Counted from the first letter of the stretch, positions 20,401 to 35,383 are shown. The stretch is 64,000 nucleotides of DNA from Lunularia cruciata (GCA_948567375.1 OX419756.1:66292333-66356332); one strand, 5' to 3'. Translations and numbers: made by a program. Notes: a model not told the origin generated them from the sequence alone.

Positions 20401-23400
20401 TATTCCATCTACCCAAAACAACTAGGGAAAACCATCAACATCTAGAAACCAAATTTTCATTTTTAGTCAATATTGCTAGAAATTGTTGTTCTCCAAGCTC
20501 TTCCAAGTGCCTAATCTAATGAAGCCTATCAAGAGCCTCTTTACCTTGCAAAATTTGCCTTTGCAAAGTAAAGACAGATTGGTAAAGTGAGGTTGTCAAC
20601 CAATAAAATTTGCAAATTATCCATAACAATCAATATCTCTTCTTATCTAGGTCAAAATTTGCATATAGTTAGTAACTAAAGAGAACTCTTTGTTTTCTCA
20701 AGTAGAATTAAAGTTGTAAATTATAATGGTGTATAAAATGAGATTTGAAAGAAAACCAATCATTATACCATAAAATCTTACTCTTAGAGAAAAAGGAAAA
20801 AATAGTGTTTTTTCCTTCTTCTTTACATTTTCAAATAGTTCCTCTGGATTAAATTTTATCCCCATACTCCTCTCACCAAAGAATACTTTAGATATTTAAT
20901 CTCTTAAAAGGTTTAAAGTTAACATAAAAGACCCAAAAGGTCTACTTATTGTTAATTGGTATTGTAATGGGATGTTGTACCTCCCTTTAGGTTCTCATCA
21001 TGCATTATTTGAAGGGCATTTGGTCCAAAATTTGGTACTACGACCTTGTAGATTAGAACAAGAATTGTTAATTAAAGGTGACATTCATCTGAGTGGGTTT
21101 TGAAATCATACAACTTCTTTAACCACTTTTAGAAGATTTGGGAGTATAGTACTATTGTATGATAATAAGAAGATTAGGTAATGTGAAGGATGTAGATATT
21201 TAAGTAGAAAAGTATGCAACTAAACTTTTAGTCAATGGAATCATGTATATTGCAAACTACTATAAATCTAAGGTTGAGCTTCCTCAACACTCCTCTCTTG
21301 AGAAGCATAAAGAGATGTAAAAAAAAGTCATAAGTTATAAGTTAAATGTTTTATTCTTGAACTACATTATTTGATAAAAGGTCAAGAACACAAGGAAGTG
21401 TTCATGTCTACTCTGCCAAGATTAGATTCAAAACTATGATAGTTAGGCCTAAGTCCAATTTCAAATTTTTGTAGGTCAAAAAGAGTTTAAGTTTCACGTG
21501 TCCATAAGATATACACCAATTGCAAAGAGTTATTTTTTTATGAATTTTAGTTTGATGATTATGATGAAAAGTTGGAATCCAATTTCATTAACATTAATAC
21601 TATCTATAATAATATCAAGATATTTCTTGAAGTTGTGAGAAACATTTATATCTTTGATTGGTTAGTCTTCATATGCAATTTCTTGTTTGAGCTTGATAGA
21701 GTTGAAGAGTAGCAACACTTTCCATTAAAAAGAAAATGATATAATTTTTAACAACTATAATTTTAAACTTTAAAACTAACATTTAGCAATAATACAAGGT
21801 CAAGGTATTATGCATATGGCTCTACAATTTCTAAAATCCCTTCATATTCCTAAATTTGATGTTAAAAAAGTTATCAAAATATGTATTATAAAAAAGACCA
21901 TCATGAATACACTAGAAATACCAAGTCACCAATTCATAATAAAAATTCATATTAATATCATTAGTTTCTATTATTTTATGTAAAAACAAACATCACATAC
22001 ATAATATCATACTCATATGTACTATCAGAATAGAAGCAATAGAAACTAGATGGACATAATATACCTTCCTTATACTTGAGAACTATTTTATTTCTCTAAT
22101 ACTTGTATATCATTCACAAAAATTGCAAATTGAGAACTTATATTTAAACAATAGGTAAAAAAGCTATGATTCTAGCAATCTTTTTTATAAAGGCAAAAAA
22201 TGACAATGGTTGAAAGTTTCTCCTTCTCTTGAACACATGTAGGTCTATCTTATAGCAACATAAACTTTATATCTAGTGAAATTAATTCAAAAAAATAATC
22301 TGAGCATTTTATCATCTTTCATGATGAGCAAAGGAAAAGGAATCTAGCTATTCTTAGAGAGAGAAATTCTCTCCAGAAATGTATTTGAAGAAATGCATCT
22401 ATAGTTGATGAACATCAATGCACGATGAATACTTTGTGATATCATTCAAGATCATGTATAATCCATAATTTTCAATACAGTATTTTTTTGAAAAGCATAT
22501 TGTAAGCCTATCTTAACACTCTCTCAACCTCTACAACTCTAAAATCCAAAATAAATATTAAATGGTATTCTTCATACTCATTATAAGTCCAACCAAAAAT
22601 AAGTTTCTTACCTTATTTAAATACTAAGAATTTATAAAATACTCAAATAAATCTTGGAATTGTTTTTTCTATGTTTATAAAATTATCTCTTGATAATATT
22701 TTCAGGAGAAGTGTTTATCCATCAAAATTCCAAGCACATGCATTGTATCTACTCTTAAACATAACACAGAGTTATAAGCTAGCCTATCTCTCACTTTGAT
22801 GGTTGTTAAGGGAATGCACTATGGACTACAAAGGTAGGAAACCAAACTCCACATCATTCATTCAAGGCATCTTCAAGACTTAATACATTTCTCACTTTAG
22901 AACTCAATTAGAGGAAGATAGATCAAATGAAAGAATTAGTAGTATATCTCATTATCCTCAATCTATAATTGTATGAAATCCTTACACATGGAAGTTACTA
23001 AGAACTAGAGTATAGAAAAATCCATACCAAACTAGCTTGTGGATATCTTGTGGATCTAAGAATTCCTAACTCTTTCCTCAAAGCCAAGCATAGATATAAT
23101 ACCAAGTCAATATATTACAATCAAGATTTGTGGTTCTCACTTGTAAGCTCCTCTAAAAGAGTATCACTTCTATCTTGGCTATGACTAAATCTGGTTAAAC
23201 ATGACTAATTTAGAAGCTTAGGTAATTTCTATTACAATATATTTAACTAATCAAAAAAATGAAACTAGATAACCCAATAGAGCATACACGCACTCATGGA
23301 TGTTATAATTACTCATATGCTAAGATTTGACTTTGTCCTTGGAATGTATGTCCTTTTACCTTCTTTGATGTACCTTCAAATTATTATTGTTGATCCCATC

Positions 23401-23519
23401 AAAGTGTCCTCCACCAAATTTTTTGAGATCTTACTTGTAATTGCTCCATAGCTTCATATGAAAGATTCAAAGTATTTCAGATAAAAAATAAAATAATTAT
23501 TACCTTCCTTGTAGTGCTC
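17470..23519. other. AT-rich spacer, no gene seen
   Basis: About 6 kb with very low GC and almost no CpG. ORFs are short and of Lys/Asn/Ile/Leu-rich composition. Part of the right end probably belongs to the 3' region of the decayed Ty3/gypsy copy at 23.5-25 kb, but no LTR could be delimited. Confidence 0.5.
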
Positions 23520-25000
23520 TACCATTTTCTTGCTTGAAATGTGTCACACCTTCCTTTTTCTTCCATATTCTTGTTTCATTCAAACCAAAGAATTTCTTTT
23601 ACCTCCTCCAATACTATCAGTTGATACATAGTGACTTCTTTAATTTCTCTATAATACTTATGAGTTGATACTTAGTGACTTCTTTAATTTATTTATAATG
23701 TAAGAACATTAAAGTAAATATGCAAAGTAGACTCAATACCATATACCAAATTAAATAGAAAATATTTGGTAGAGGTCCTCATGGTTGTATTATACTTCTG
23801 TTTTCTTGTTGCAATGATTCTTAGCTCCATCTTTAGCTACCATCATACATAAAATTTGATTGGTTCTCTATTAACCTATTTGAGTTTGTTTTGTAGTATG
23901 TAGTTGCACTTTTTTGTTTCAGAAAAAAATTATAGCATGACCATAGTGATATTCCATATAAACTCTGCTCCGTGATTGAAAGCAAACTCAAATAGGCAAC
24001 CAAATCTAGTGATAATGAGTTTAGAAAGAAATGTGCAAATTTAATGTTCATTTTTATCTCACAATGGTCCAACCTCTAAAACACTTGGTAAAACTATTAG
24101 CATACATTTTTTTTCTTAGAGAAATATAGAAGTACACACAAAGTCAATACTCTATTTCTCAAATTATACTATAAAGAGAATTATCTAAGAAGTAAGGTGG
24201 AGGTAGACTTACTAGCAACAACTTTATAGATATTATAAGCTATCAATAGTCTAGATAATCCTTGAAAATATCTCTACAGTTAAAATCTACATCTAAAATC
24301 TTTAAGCAATAATATTTTCTTTAAAGTTACCTCCATATACTTGGATATCTTGAAACTCCTTCATGAGTTGGATAGATTTCTCCCTACACTTTAAAATTTT
24401 GAAGTAGACTATCTTATCCTTCATGAAAAATGTATTTTCCATCATTGTGTAAGGCCTTCCTACCCTTAGCATGCATCTTATCTCTCAAATAAAGTAAAAA
24501 GAGATTGCACAATTCCACAATCTCTTTGTATTGTATAAGAACCTCTTGAGTGACCAAAATGGTCATAAGTTCCTCATTTAGGAAGGAGTTACCATTTTCT
24601 CAACTCCATCATGATGATTGACTCAATCAACAAAACAAGATTACTTTTTTTTCTTCTTATGCTTATTCTCAATTGTATGAGTATAATCCACTTAGCTAGC
24701 TTTTCCTCCATATTGAGGTTGTTGAAAATCAATTCCCTATGATTTGTGACAAGTGTGCCTTCAATCCAACCAAGTATTGCCAAAACTTCTTAAGACCAAA
24801 AATCACTACCAACTCTTCTCTATTTGGATAGTTTTCTTCCTTAAAACAAATTTTCTACTTGCATAAACTATTAGAGTACCATGTTTGTCCTGGTGTAATT
24901 GACTATGTATGCATCTTATAACTATATTGAAAGCATTGGTGTAGAAAATAACAGGCTTATAGAGAAAATCTTATATTGTGTAACAGTAAAATATCCATAT
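23520..25000 (-). pseudogene. Heavily decayed second Ty3/gypsy lineage (RNase H to integrase)
   Basis: Minus-strand translations give fragments in several frames. RNase H: VYASRKF near 24850-24870, then ENYPNREELVVIFGLKKFW near 24770-24830, then TNHREL with NMEEKLAKWIILIQ near 24640-24730. The C-terminal integrase is near 23530-23820, with NLVYGIES followed by YQLIVLEEVKE and FQARKW. The order is right for Ty3/gypsy pol on this strand. The sequence is unlike the chromovirus at 1-7.7 kb and much older. ORFs at 23833-24072 and 24589-24783 fall within it. Confidence 0.7.
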
Positions 25001-28000
25001 TAATTCTAGACAAAATCCTAAAAAAGTCCTTTGCAAATTCTAGTTCCTTTACTGAACTAGCACTAGCACTAGCACTTCCTCCCTTAGAACACCTATGGAA
25101 GCTATAAGAGTCTAGCAAGTAGACTCAAAGTAGCATAATAAAAGACATATATCAAGAATTAGAAGGTTATACAAAATACTCACCGCATTGAGTATCTTTA
25201 ATTTCTATTTTGTACCATTGGATCAAACTGCTCTTTGGAATTGTCTTGACATTATAAATACACACATTGATGTCTATTATCTTGATGATCCAAAATAGCT
25301 TCTCTATAGATCATTCTCCATGACTACATATACAAGTCACTTGCCAATTTGCTATATTATCCAACATGATGGCTAAACCTTCATGCATCTATATATACCT
25401 AGTGTGGGTTCTCATAGTGTAAGAGTAAAGTTTTAATGTTTTCCCAATAATAACTCCTAAAGCTCAACACCTCCTCATCTTCTTAAACTAGAAGAACAAA
25501 GGAGGTGAATGATAGCATTTATTGTTATGTAGTGGTCAATTCTCTAAACTTTTATAGGAAAAAAAGAATAATTTCCATTAAGATATTTGATTTACATCAT
25601 GATACTTGAAAGAAAGTAAGAATCCTATATAATCTTAATCCAAGATAGATTACAAGGGATCCAACACTTAACCTTCCTTAGTATATGATTTCATAGTATG
25701 CTTTCAAGCTAACCAAGTGCTACCCTTTCCTCCTCAATGAACAATAAAATTTATTTTATTTCATTTTGAGATAATCAATACATATTAGCAAAAACTACTA
25801 ACTTTATATTTAAGCCTTGAAATTACATTGATATTGAATGGATGAAAGAATATAATGTCATGAAGTATTTTGACTAGTGTGATCATTATCTTCAACCATG
25901 TGTCCATATCCCAAGTTTCTTAAGTATAATAACTGTTTTTTGGGATTATATGATGCATCAATTGAGTTAATCAAGGTGAGTGGAGTAAAATATTTTGCTC
26001 TCATATGCTCCTATATTCTATTGACAGATTAATCTATTTGATCATGTGTTTATCAAAGTAACCTTGTTTTGTGGACCATATAAACCAAAAGAGATAAATA
26101 TCAAGTAAGATAGAGTTTTATTTCCTTATAATTTGTTATTAAATATAAAACTATGGGCAGTTTACATTACCTCTCAAAAATAAATTAACAATAGTTAGAT
26201 TTTCATTTCTTGTGGTGGTCTTTATATAAGAGACGTTCTTGCTTCTTAGGTATAATTAAGATCAATGTATCACCAAGTGTATTCCCACTTGAAAATTTTG
26301 GTCTATGCTTCTTCAAGTTAAAATTCAAAGATAGATGGTAATTTTATCTTTTTCTATTACATCTATAACTACTCCAAGATATTTTCACCATAAGGATAGC
26401 AATTTCATTGATTTTTTATCCAAATATATCTTCCTCCATGTTTTCTTTCCTTAGTGTTTGTGAAGTTTATAATTTTTATTTCTACAACATTTTTAAGCTA
26501 TAATACTATGAAAAAAACCCCTCTAAGGTAGCTAAATGGAAAGGCAACATCAATTTATAATCAAATAAAGAACATAGAAGAAAAATATATTGAAGATTAT
26601 AAGAAAGTTAAACTTAGAGGCAAATTACACATTTCAACAACTTTGACTACATATGTTGTTCTATCTTCATCTACACAAGCTTCTTTCATATTATAAATTG
26701 ATTTTTTTAAGGAATCTATGAATATTACCTATCAAAATCCACAACATCTAATGAATAGAATAGACTAGAATATGACTTAATTTATATATCACCAATATCT
26801 TATTTTTCTTAATTAGTTCCTCTTGCTTAGTAAAGTTATCTAGTGAATTATAAAATCCAGCATTTTACATTTATGCATGTTATGATTTCAAGATATTTTC
26901 ACTTAACTCATTGAGTATTATACAAGTTCATGCTTAGCACAAACTTCAATCAAACTACTAGCTCTAGCATTGAATGAAATCAATCTTGATTTTATAAAAT
27001 TTTACTATAGCATATGCTCTTTTAAAATCTCTTCCATACTACAATACCACCACATAAATTGAATCTTCTCTACATATGGAGCAATAGTTCCTAATCTTCA
27101 ATGGTTGGTGAAAATAAACTTCTTTAAATATTATAAGTTGCTTGATTTTTACAATAGTCAGGAAAATTTTCTTGCGACAAGATTTATAATGTAATTTCTT
27201 GATGGGAATGAGAATATATTTAAGATAAAAGCCTTGGTTAGTCCTCCTCTTATTATAGTAGTTACCTCTTTCAATTAAGATCCCAACTAAGTATTTATCT
27301 TTGAAGGTGTTTGATATGTTGTGATGATCAAATAGTTTGTATCATTAATATTATCCTCAAGATATAAATCCTGTTATACAAGTGATTGGCTCATCTTCTA
27401 TTTCCTCTTAATATAGCAATGGTTGCATAATTAGTCTCAAAAATCATCATTTATGGAAGAACAAACTTTGGAAGAATTTGCATATGTTGAGATTGGACAT
27501 GGTATCCTAAAGATGAAAAATTAAGATCTTCTTTCTCATTCTTGTTCTCCATCTTAGCCATATTTAAAGAGACATTTTATCTGATTTAAAGTGTGCATTA
27601 TGAAACAATCTCACCTTTACATTTGGAAGTTAGCTTGTATTTCTTGTAAGAAGAAGTATGCTCTAGGCTCTTCCTTCTCCAACTCTCATGTGGATGAATG
27701 GTTGGCTCTCTTTATTTTGTGAATATTTCTTTGTGAATTTTTCTCCTCCAAGTGCATATGAAGAATTGGAGTGTTATTTTTATGGTAGAAGTCATTTTTA
27801 AGATGTGCAATTTAGGTATGAAGTTCTCCATTTCAAAAGAAGGAGTCAAGTTTTCTACAGATTTTATGATTCTGTTTAGGGTTGATAACAAATGGATAAG
27901 AAAATCTTCTAGACGAGATGACTATCTTCTCTTCTTCAAGATTGTGCCTTTTAGCTCCAAAGACCCTTTTTATTTGGAGTACTTGTTTCAACACTATTCA

Positions 28001-28520
28001 TGATAAAAAATTTATCCACCGTATGTCATGGTTCTCCTTATGTCTTATCCACCATATGTCATGTTAGTATCATGAGGATCACCATATTTAAAATTCACAG
28101 GTAGATATTCCATGAGCAAATTTTGGTGTTCAATAAAACTCCTCAAAAATGCATGTGTTGTGCAAGAAGTGATATTAAATTTGGGACTACATTTGAATTC
28201 CTTTATCATTCATCTTTTAGTAATTTATAATGCTAAGGTACTAAAAGGAAATCATCCCAATTTACTCAAATTTTTTAATAAAATTAAAGGAGCATTGAGA
28301 AAGAGAATAAAAATATACAAATAGGAAAATCCACTATAAGTTTAAAGAAAAAATTTCCAATTTGAAATTACCTCAATTTCTATTAATTGGTTTAAATCAT
28401 TCAATTTTTATAGAACTTTGATAGTGAATTTGAAAGGTTAGAATTGATTATTAAATAATATCTCAAACACTAATTCAAATTTTGTTTGATAGTTAAAGTT
28501 AAAAAATCAATGAGCCTAAT
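25001..28520. other. AT-rich spacer, possible upstream part of the decayed gypsy copy
   Basis: The RT portion of the gypsy relic would be expected at about 25000-26000 on the minus strand, but I could not recover a catalytic box. The 83-residue ORF at 27752-28003 and the 70-residue ORF at 28112-28324 have no recognisable domain. Confidence 0.4.
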
Positions 28521-28521
28521 T

Positions 28522-28554
28522 TTGGTGAGGTTTTGCATTGTGTAACCTCACCAA
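28522..28554. repeat. Perfect 11-bp inverted repeat
   Basis: TTGGTGAGGTT (28522-28532) and AACCTCACCAA (28544-28554) are exact inverted copies separated by 11 bases. It could form a short hairpin. No MITE-type borders or flanking duplication were identified. Confidence 0.7.
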
Positions 28555-31500
28555 TACTACTCTTAATAAAATACCTCTAAAAAGAGAGAGAATATTAATA
28601 ATAAATAAGTTCTAATATTTTCATGTTTTTATGTTGTTTGACTATATTATGTATCCAAACTATGTGAGTTCTATTTTATCTCAATAAAAGATTCCATTAT
28701 TGTTTCAAATTTTGATTATCAACAAATAACATAAACGGAATTTTTAAACTGTGATTGTGAGAAAAAAACACAAAGCTTTTGGATCGTAAAAAGGTTTGTG
28801 TGCTTTGGTTGATTATTTGAAATTCCTTTCAAAAGAAGTGCATTTAGTCGCTTAATATACCGAATACTCATATTATATCATGTGTGTTAAAATCCAAGGG
28901 AAGGACTATATGATGAAGAATTAAAAAATACTTAATTGGATTTTACTGAATAATAAAATTTCATTAAATTTTTTATTTCTATAAAAAACTCTTTTATTAT
29001 CACTATTATTATCAAAACTACTAACCATTGAACTAGTCATCCTCACTAATACTATCTTTATGTTAGTCTCATGTTTTGCTTTAGGTTGCTTTTGTATTTT
29101 GTCTCAAAACAGTGTAATAATAGATTAATAAATAAATAATATCCTAGATAAATTATTTTCTTTTAATAAGGTAATAGAGAATATACATGTTAATGAGCAT
29201 AGATCATATTCACGTCTTGATATATCTAGATAAAGTAAGTCATAAATTATGAAATAGTGCATTGGAGTTATGGAGTAGTTAATTTGATAACTTTTTCATT
29301 TAATTCACCACATTTTTTCATAGAATTCATATCGATTCAATTCATTCAATAGAACAAGGAAGATTTGGAGAGTTACTTAAGTCCACAAGGATGGGCTTCG
29401 GCTTACTTTTGGCGTACTTTGACTAATTAGATTTTACGACATCTTCTGCAAGTCAAACGGGTTTGGTTTACACCCTATTGTTGTACTTTAGAACCTTATG
29501 TTAATTAGCCTTATCTTTTGCATTCTTGAGCACTCAATATTTATTTTCAAAAAATAGAAAAATAAAAAGGACTAATTTAGAGCATTGGATAAATGAACAA
29601 AGTCAAGAAGTGCAAAGTACTGGTTGAAGGCAAAGTAGCATCAAGGATGATATTTGTAGGAATTGTGCATAATTTGTAAGCTTGCTGAGCCATATTATAT
29701 GATTTTTGATATGAATATGTATAACGTGATGGCTCTACTCATTTTTTTAAAAATAATATTAATCTGGCTTTAGCCTTCCTGTCTGACCGTTAACAAGGCT
29801 CTTGAAAGCTTCTTTAGCGTTAGCTAGTCTTGTTGATTCTACAAATTTTGAAGTACGCGGAATTGCTAGCCTAAGTTCAAAAGAAAAACTTAAATTTTAA
29901 CAAATTAACAAGATCGTTAGCAATTTCTGGATAGCAGTGAGATGCCCAAACCACTTCCATTTATGTTGATGATATTAACTGATTATGTTTAGAGCTCAGA
30001 GTACTCTTTTGATTAAAATAAATATAAGAAAATTTTTTATTAACACCCAAGAGAGCTAAATAAGAGAATGTCAACTTCTTGAACTTCTACAACTATGATT
30101 TCCACAACTATAACAGCTAACATCATGCTTACAATGTTATATTTTCCAAGTATAAATAGTGTCAAATGATTTCAGAGGAGATAAAAAATAATATGAGAAT
30201 ATATATGAACAACCTTATGACTTATTGCCAATTTAATAACATATACGTTACATTTTTAGGTAATAACTTTCTCATTCATTCCTTGGTTGCTTTTATTTAA
30301 TAATAGAAGTTCTAGATATAATATCGAATAAAATACAGAATATGATCTTATATAAAAATATTCCTATTTTTCCTATTAAATACACTTGTATTAAATATCA
30401 CATTTATTGGTGGAACTCCAGTAAATGTGATACATTCTACGAGTTCAAGGTGACTCTTTCACTTGAGAGTCTTTTCAATGTTTTCCTTATAAGCCTTGTG
30501 AATAAGCCTTACACTAGAAATAGAGATATTTAATTTCTGGATATTTTTCCTTAGTCATATGTGCTCTTCTCTTTCTACTTCAAAAGGCGAAACTTAATAG
30601 TAATATCGACATTTTCTACTATAAATATCATTAAATGAAATTATATGTAATAGCATATAATCATCTGGGCATTGAAGATGAAAGATTTAATTTTTACTCC
30701 GATCTTAAGCCTATGAATCGTACTGCTCCTCAAGTGGTAGATATGTAGTTATCTTGGGACACTCTTCATAAAATCGTCATAAAGTTATGAAAAAAATATT
30801 TTAATATCTTTATTAGCTTTACGTCCAAGAAGGATGGTAGATGAGTTCTTATGTCGATGAAGTACTTCAGGAAGCGTTCTAGATGTTGATTCTCATATTC
30901 GAAACATGTTAACTATGAAAGCTATCCGAACTCCGAGATGAAGTGATTATCTCGAAGTGAATCCTTATAATACATTTGAACTATGTGTGCAAAAAAGCTA
31001 CCTATTCTTCAAGTAAAAGTAATATTTTGTATATTTATCTAATGATCCTGGTGATTAGCTTTAATGTTCTTCATATATTCAACTCAATTCATCAATTTCA
31101 GGATTTATTGAAGTCTACTTTTGTATGTGAAAGTTCACATATTCTCCCCCATCTTTTGAAATCAAAGTACAGTTTAAAACCTTGGCTTTTCCACCTTGGC
31201 TTTTCCACCTTTCAACCCTTTGAAATTCCTCTCCATGAGTTCTTATCTTCAAATTGAAAGAATGCAGAATTCAGAGATATCTACGTTACTTAATATCCAT
31301 TATATTCAGAATTACAGCAAACTATTTAGCTTCCACTCGTGAACTTCATACTTGGATACTTGAGGATGATAAAGCCATATTCTTCTCTTGGTCAGATACT
31401 TTGAGTATGACTTATTGAGTGGAGAATTTGCATATCTACGTGCTTAGGTAATTCTCCATTTCTTGAATAGAATCAAATTGACCTTGCCGTAGCAAGTTGT

Positions 31501-31900
31501 TCTATGACTAAGGTCGTCTTCCTTGACTCATAAGGCATGCTATCCAAGGTCACTGCAGTACAACACCTGTTTGAATTTACATCCATGAATAATCTTCCAT
31601 ATATACACCCCACTTGTCTAGCTAATGAATATCTTTATATATCTTCTCATTTGGACGGGTAAGAAGTAGACATCCCCTTCGTGAGTTTAAAAAAGCAGGA
31701 GTTCACTAAACCGACACACAAGAGATGAGCACACACTCTAGTGCACCTATCCAGACTTGTTCAAAGAACCTTCGTGTACCACATGGTCACCCCTTTATGT
31801 TGACATCTTCAGTAATCACGCATGAAAAGAATTACCTAAGAATTCACTTCTCTTTTTGCAAGGGTGGACTGTGTTTGACTAAAGTTGTTAACAGGCTATA
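28555..31900. other. Spacer with gradually rising CpG
   Basis: No gene recognised. From about 28700 CpG dinucleotides begin to appear regularly, unlike the preceding 28 kb. A 16-bp motif is duplicated at about 31181-31212 (CCTTGGCTTTTCCA twice). The 93-residue ORF at 30976-31257 has no recognisable domain. Confidence 0.45.
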
Positions 31901-31911
31901 ACTGGAGGTTG

Positions 31912-31922
31912 TTTATATAAAG
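31912..31922 (+). promoter_or_regulatory. Isolated strong TATA-box motif
   Basis: TTTATATAAAG followed by a GC-richer stretch (GAGCGACGGGAGTCGG) and a pyrimidine-rich CATCTTCTCCC about 30 bases downstream looks like a plant core promoter. The next ORF (32027-32311, 94 residues) has no known domain. No gene can be attached to it, so this may be an orphan promoter of a decayed gene or element. Confidence 0.35.
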
Positions 31923-34900
31923 AGCGACGGGAGTCGGTTCCAGTCATCTTCTCCCTTCAATGTCCCCCAGGTTTTTAGTGGATCATTATTGCATTGGACA
32001 AAATCAGGACAAAATAGTGATATTTATTGCTCTTAGATTTAGATCCTCTTAATGAGACAAACGAGAGCCGTGACAAGCTTTGCCCCGGTAACTACAGCCG
32101 CAATATTGATTTGGTTTCGTCTGGGATGTTGACTAGCAAATTTACTTTGCTTCACTTTCTTGTTTACGTCATACCAACCATGAAGAGAACATCTCGTCAA
32201 CTTTTTGCACTGAACCCTAATATTTTCCTCCACCATTTACCTTATATGATGCGTGTGTCATCATTCTTGTGTTCAGGTGAACAAATTCCATACTTCTGTT
32301 TTCATCTGTAATCTGGCTGATGAGATTAGCCAAAGATTCCAATACATGTGTTAGCTCGAGGCAAGCTTACGGAACCCGTATGCTTTTGACATGCTTTCGT
32401 GCAGAAGACACGTTTACAACATTCTTCTAAGCCAACCGTGAAACAGTAAACAACTCTTCTTGATAAATCGCATCCAATCCAATGCACGGATTTACTGAAG
32501 GTTAAAGTGACGTAGATCACCCTGGCGGCTGAGAAGTGGAACTTCTCCCCATTTCTAGAGTAACTTGAGCATCATACCCACAACGAGTTAATCTGAAATC
32601 AACAGCTGGTATTTGGTTGTGGAAGGTTGAATTAGTTTCTGGATATAAACATCCAGGTAACAAAAGGAAAGCGTAACATTCATGCATGCAAGGGATTGGA
32701 GTAGCAAAGTTCTCTTTCACTTGCCAACTAAAAGTTTTGTGGGACGGGAGGATAATAAATTATGAGTGCACGTATTTATTTCGGATAGAAGAGGGTTAAG
32801 TGATTTTATAGTATTTCATTTTCGTGGTGAAATTCGGATCACTGAAATATATACCAAAAGGCTGAATTTACTGTTGTTTGTAATTTGCATATTTGAATCT
32901 CAGCTTTTCGTTAAACTTACGCGGGACATTGATTTCACGACCTTTCTCCATTTACTTTGGGACGGAGAAAGTATTTCTATATTTTGGTAGAAATAATGTT
33001 CATTTAGATCTCCTACTTTCATCAACGTTTTAAAAACTCTCGCCACAATCCATCTCGGTTTTAAATATGGACTCATGTATGTGTAGAAGATGATTGCCTA
33101 TATTCTACCAAATCCTAAGTAGAATTCTGTTGATTCAAGTTCAATGCCTGCATGCCTCGTGCTCAAAGCTAGGATGATTGTCCACATCCCAAGCTATTTT
33201 CATACAAAATCAATGAGAATTCATTTTTTGCCTTTAAATCTACCAAAGTACTATACATGTTGCACTTTCACATTCACTTGTCATTCCTTCGGAGAGGACA
33301 TGTAAATCTCGCACATTATTGACTAAAAGAAATATTAGAAAAATTCAAAAATTATAGCTTCACACCTGATTATTTTTAGTTTTTATTTATTTATGTATCA
33401 TTGGTAGCATTGAAGCAAACGGAGTTGGGTTATTTATGTACGTCATGAGCCATTTGCTTACTCTTCTTTGGTTCATCTTCGTGGATCGAAAGGCATATTC
33501 ATGATTATCTGAATAACTATATAACAATGACATGTTGTAACATGACTTTGCACAATGTGAACTGCGATGAAACAAAAACACCACGTTCCTCTAGAGTTTG
33601 GAAACAAAGCACGGCGATAATCTTCACCCCTTTATATATCGCATTGCTTTCAAGCTCTGTAGAGCAATCTAGATTTCATATACCGCCAATAGGCGTTCAT
33701 ACGCATATGTGAGTGTAAAGAATGATGTTGGATTCATGTTTGTGCATGATGTTGAGGCCAAGTATAAGGGGAATAACAAAAGAGAGATACTTGTGATTCT
33801 CAAGCCCATTCTTCTGCTGAAACTATTGGCTATAATAAGACGGACCTAAATTCCACTAAAACTCTTACTAGGTTCCCTTTGGGTACGAATGGACCAAATG
33901 GTTGCATACACAACTCTTTGTACCTTTTTCAGACTCATATATCGGAACTAAAGAAACTAATCCTATAGAATAATTTAAAAGAATGAAAAGGAATACAAGG
34001 TGCATCAAAATGCAAATAAAAGGAATATAAGGTTATCCAAAAAAGTATCAAACCTCAAAATAAAAATATCATAGAAATAAACCAGACCTAATGGGTATAA
34101 TGTAATTTTTAAGGGTATACTCAGAAGAAAAAAGGTAGTATACTAGAGGTGGGTGGAAATCCAACAGCCAATGCATGCTCATAGAAACGAATCGTCTTAG
34201 GAGCACTATAGAGTTGATTGAACTCTTTGGCGAAAGTATGAAGTGAAAATGGTTTGCAAAATTGCCATGATTCCTCTACGTTGAAGTAAAAGTGGTTTGG
34301 AAAATCCCACGGCTTCTCTACGATCAATCTTGAGTCACCTCTTGAAAGAGACTATTAAAATTAGGGTGAAAATATAAAAATGGCTAGTAGTAAGGCTAAA
34401 ACAGTACCACCGCTTGTTCGTCACAATACTTGCTTGTACTTGGTGGCAATGGTCATCATTATACCTACTTGTACAACCGCCTGTACCACGGAATATACTC
34501 ATAGGGAGTTTAGCAACCATCATATTATAATATCAAATATTAGCTCTTGTTATTTGAGAAGGTCAATCTAGAGATTCTAACCAATGCTTAACTTGTACTT
34601 TAGGAATGTTAAAATCTGAGAATCTAGAAAATTGTATATCCAGTAGTCATGAAATTTAATGTCTTTTCTATTCAAAATAAACTACAAATATTCATATGTT
34701 GGTCATCATATAAGGAACCACAAGTATAATGGTCAAGTATTTACAAAGGTGCTTGATGTGGTAATCCCAAATATAAAAGCATTATATTCTACTATGATGA
34801 ACTTCTCAAGAGATAGAAGTACTCACTCAAAGGAGAAAGACAAAGCTATGCTTTAGAATCCTTCTATCCGTGAGATACAATTTTAGCCTTATCAAGAACA

Positions 34901-35068
34901 AGCATATTAGTGAAGATTCCAGTAAGGGAATGAGAGTGCATACTCTCACTAAGATCGTTTCTATCTTCTTAGATGATTGAAATATTATATTCTTTGAATT
35001 AGGAAGAAAAATCATTTAAATGCAAGGTGCTTTCTACGAGTAAGGACAAGCAATAAACAAAGATTTAC
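31923..35068. other. Mosaic spacer, no gene recognised
   Basis: Several ORFs of 60-94 residues on both strands overlap each other and none has a domain I know. Composition is intermediate, returning to AT-rich from about 33960 to 35100. Confidence 0.45.
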
Positions 35069-35383
35069 GATTAAAGGTTAAACAAAGATATGATTGAAAA
35101 TCAAAGATTTCTTGAGTTTACTGTCAAAATAGATGCAAACGGAAAGGGGTAATTATGCTTATCTTTAATAAAATGGAGATTATGCTCTTCACATTGCTAT
35201 GAAATTTAGAAGATGTGGTAAACAATTTAAGATTAAAGGTTAAACAAAGATATGATTGAAAATCAAAGATTTCTTGAGTTTACTGTCAAAATAGATGCAA
35301 AAGGAAAGGGGTAATTATGCTTATCTTTAATAAAACAGAGATTATGCTCTTCACATTGCTATGCAATTTAGAAGATGTGCTAA
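35069..35383. repeat. Dimeric tandem duplication, 162 bp
   Basis: Units begin GATTAAAGGTTAAACAAAG at 35069 and 35231 and are nearly identical through GGGGTAATTATGCTTATC and CACATTGCTATG to AGAAGATGTG. This is one of the youngest-looking duplications in the window. Confidence 0.95.
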
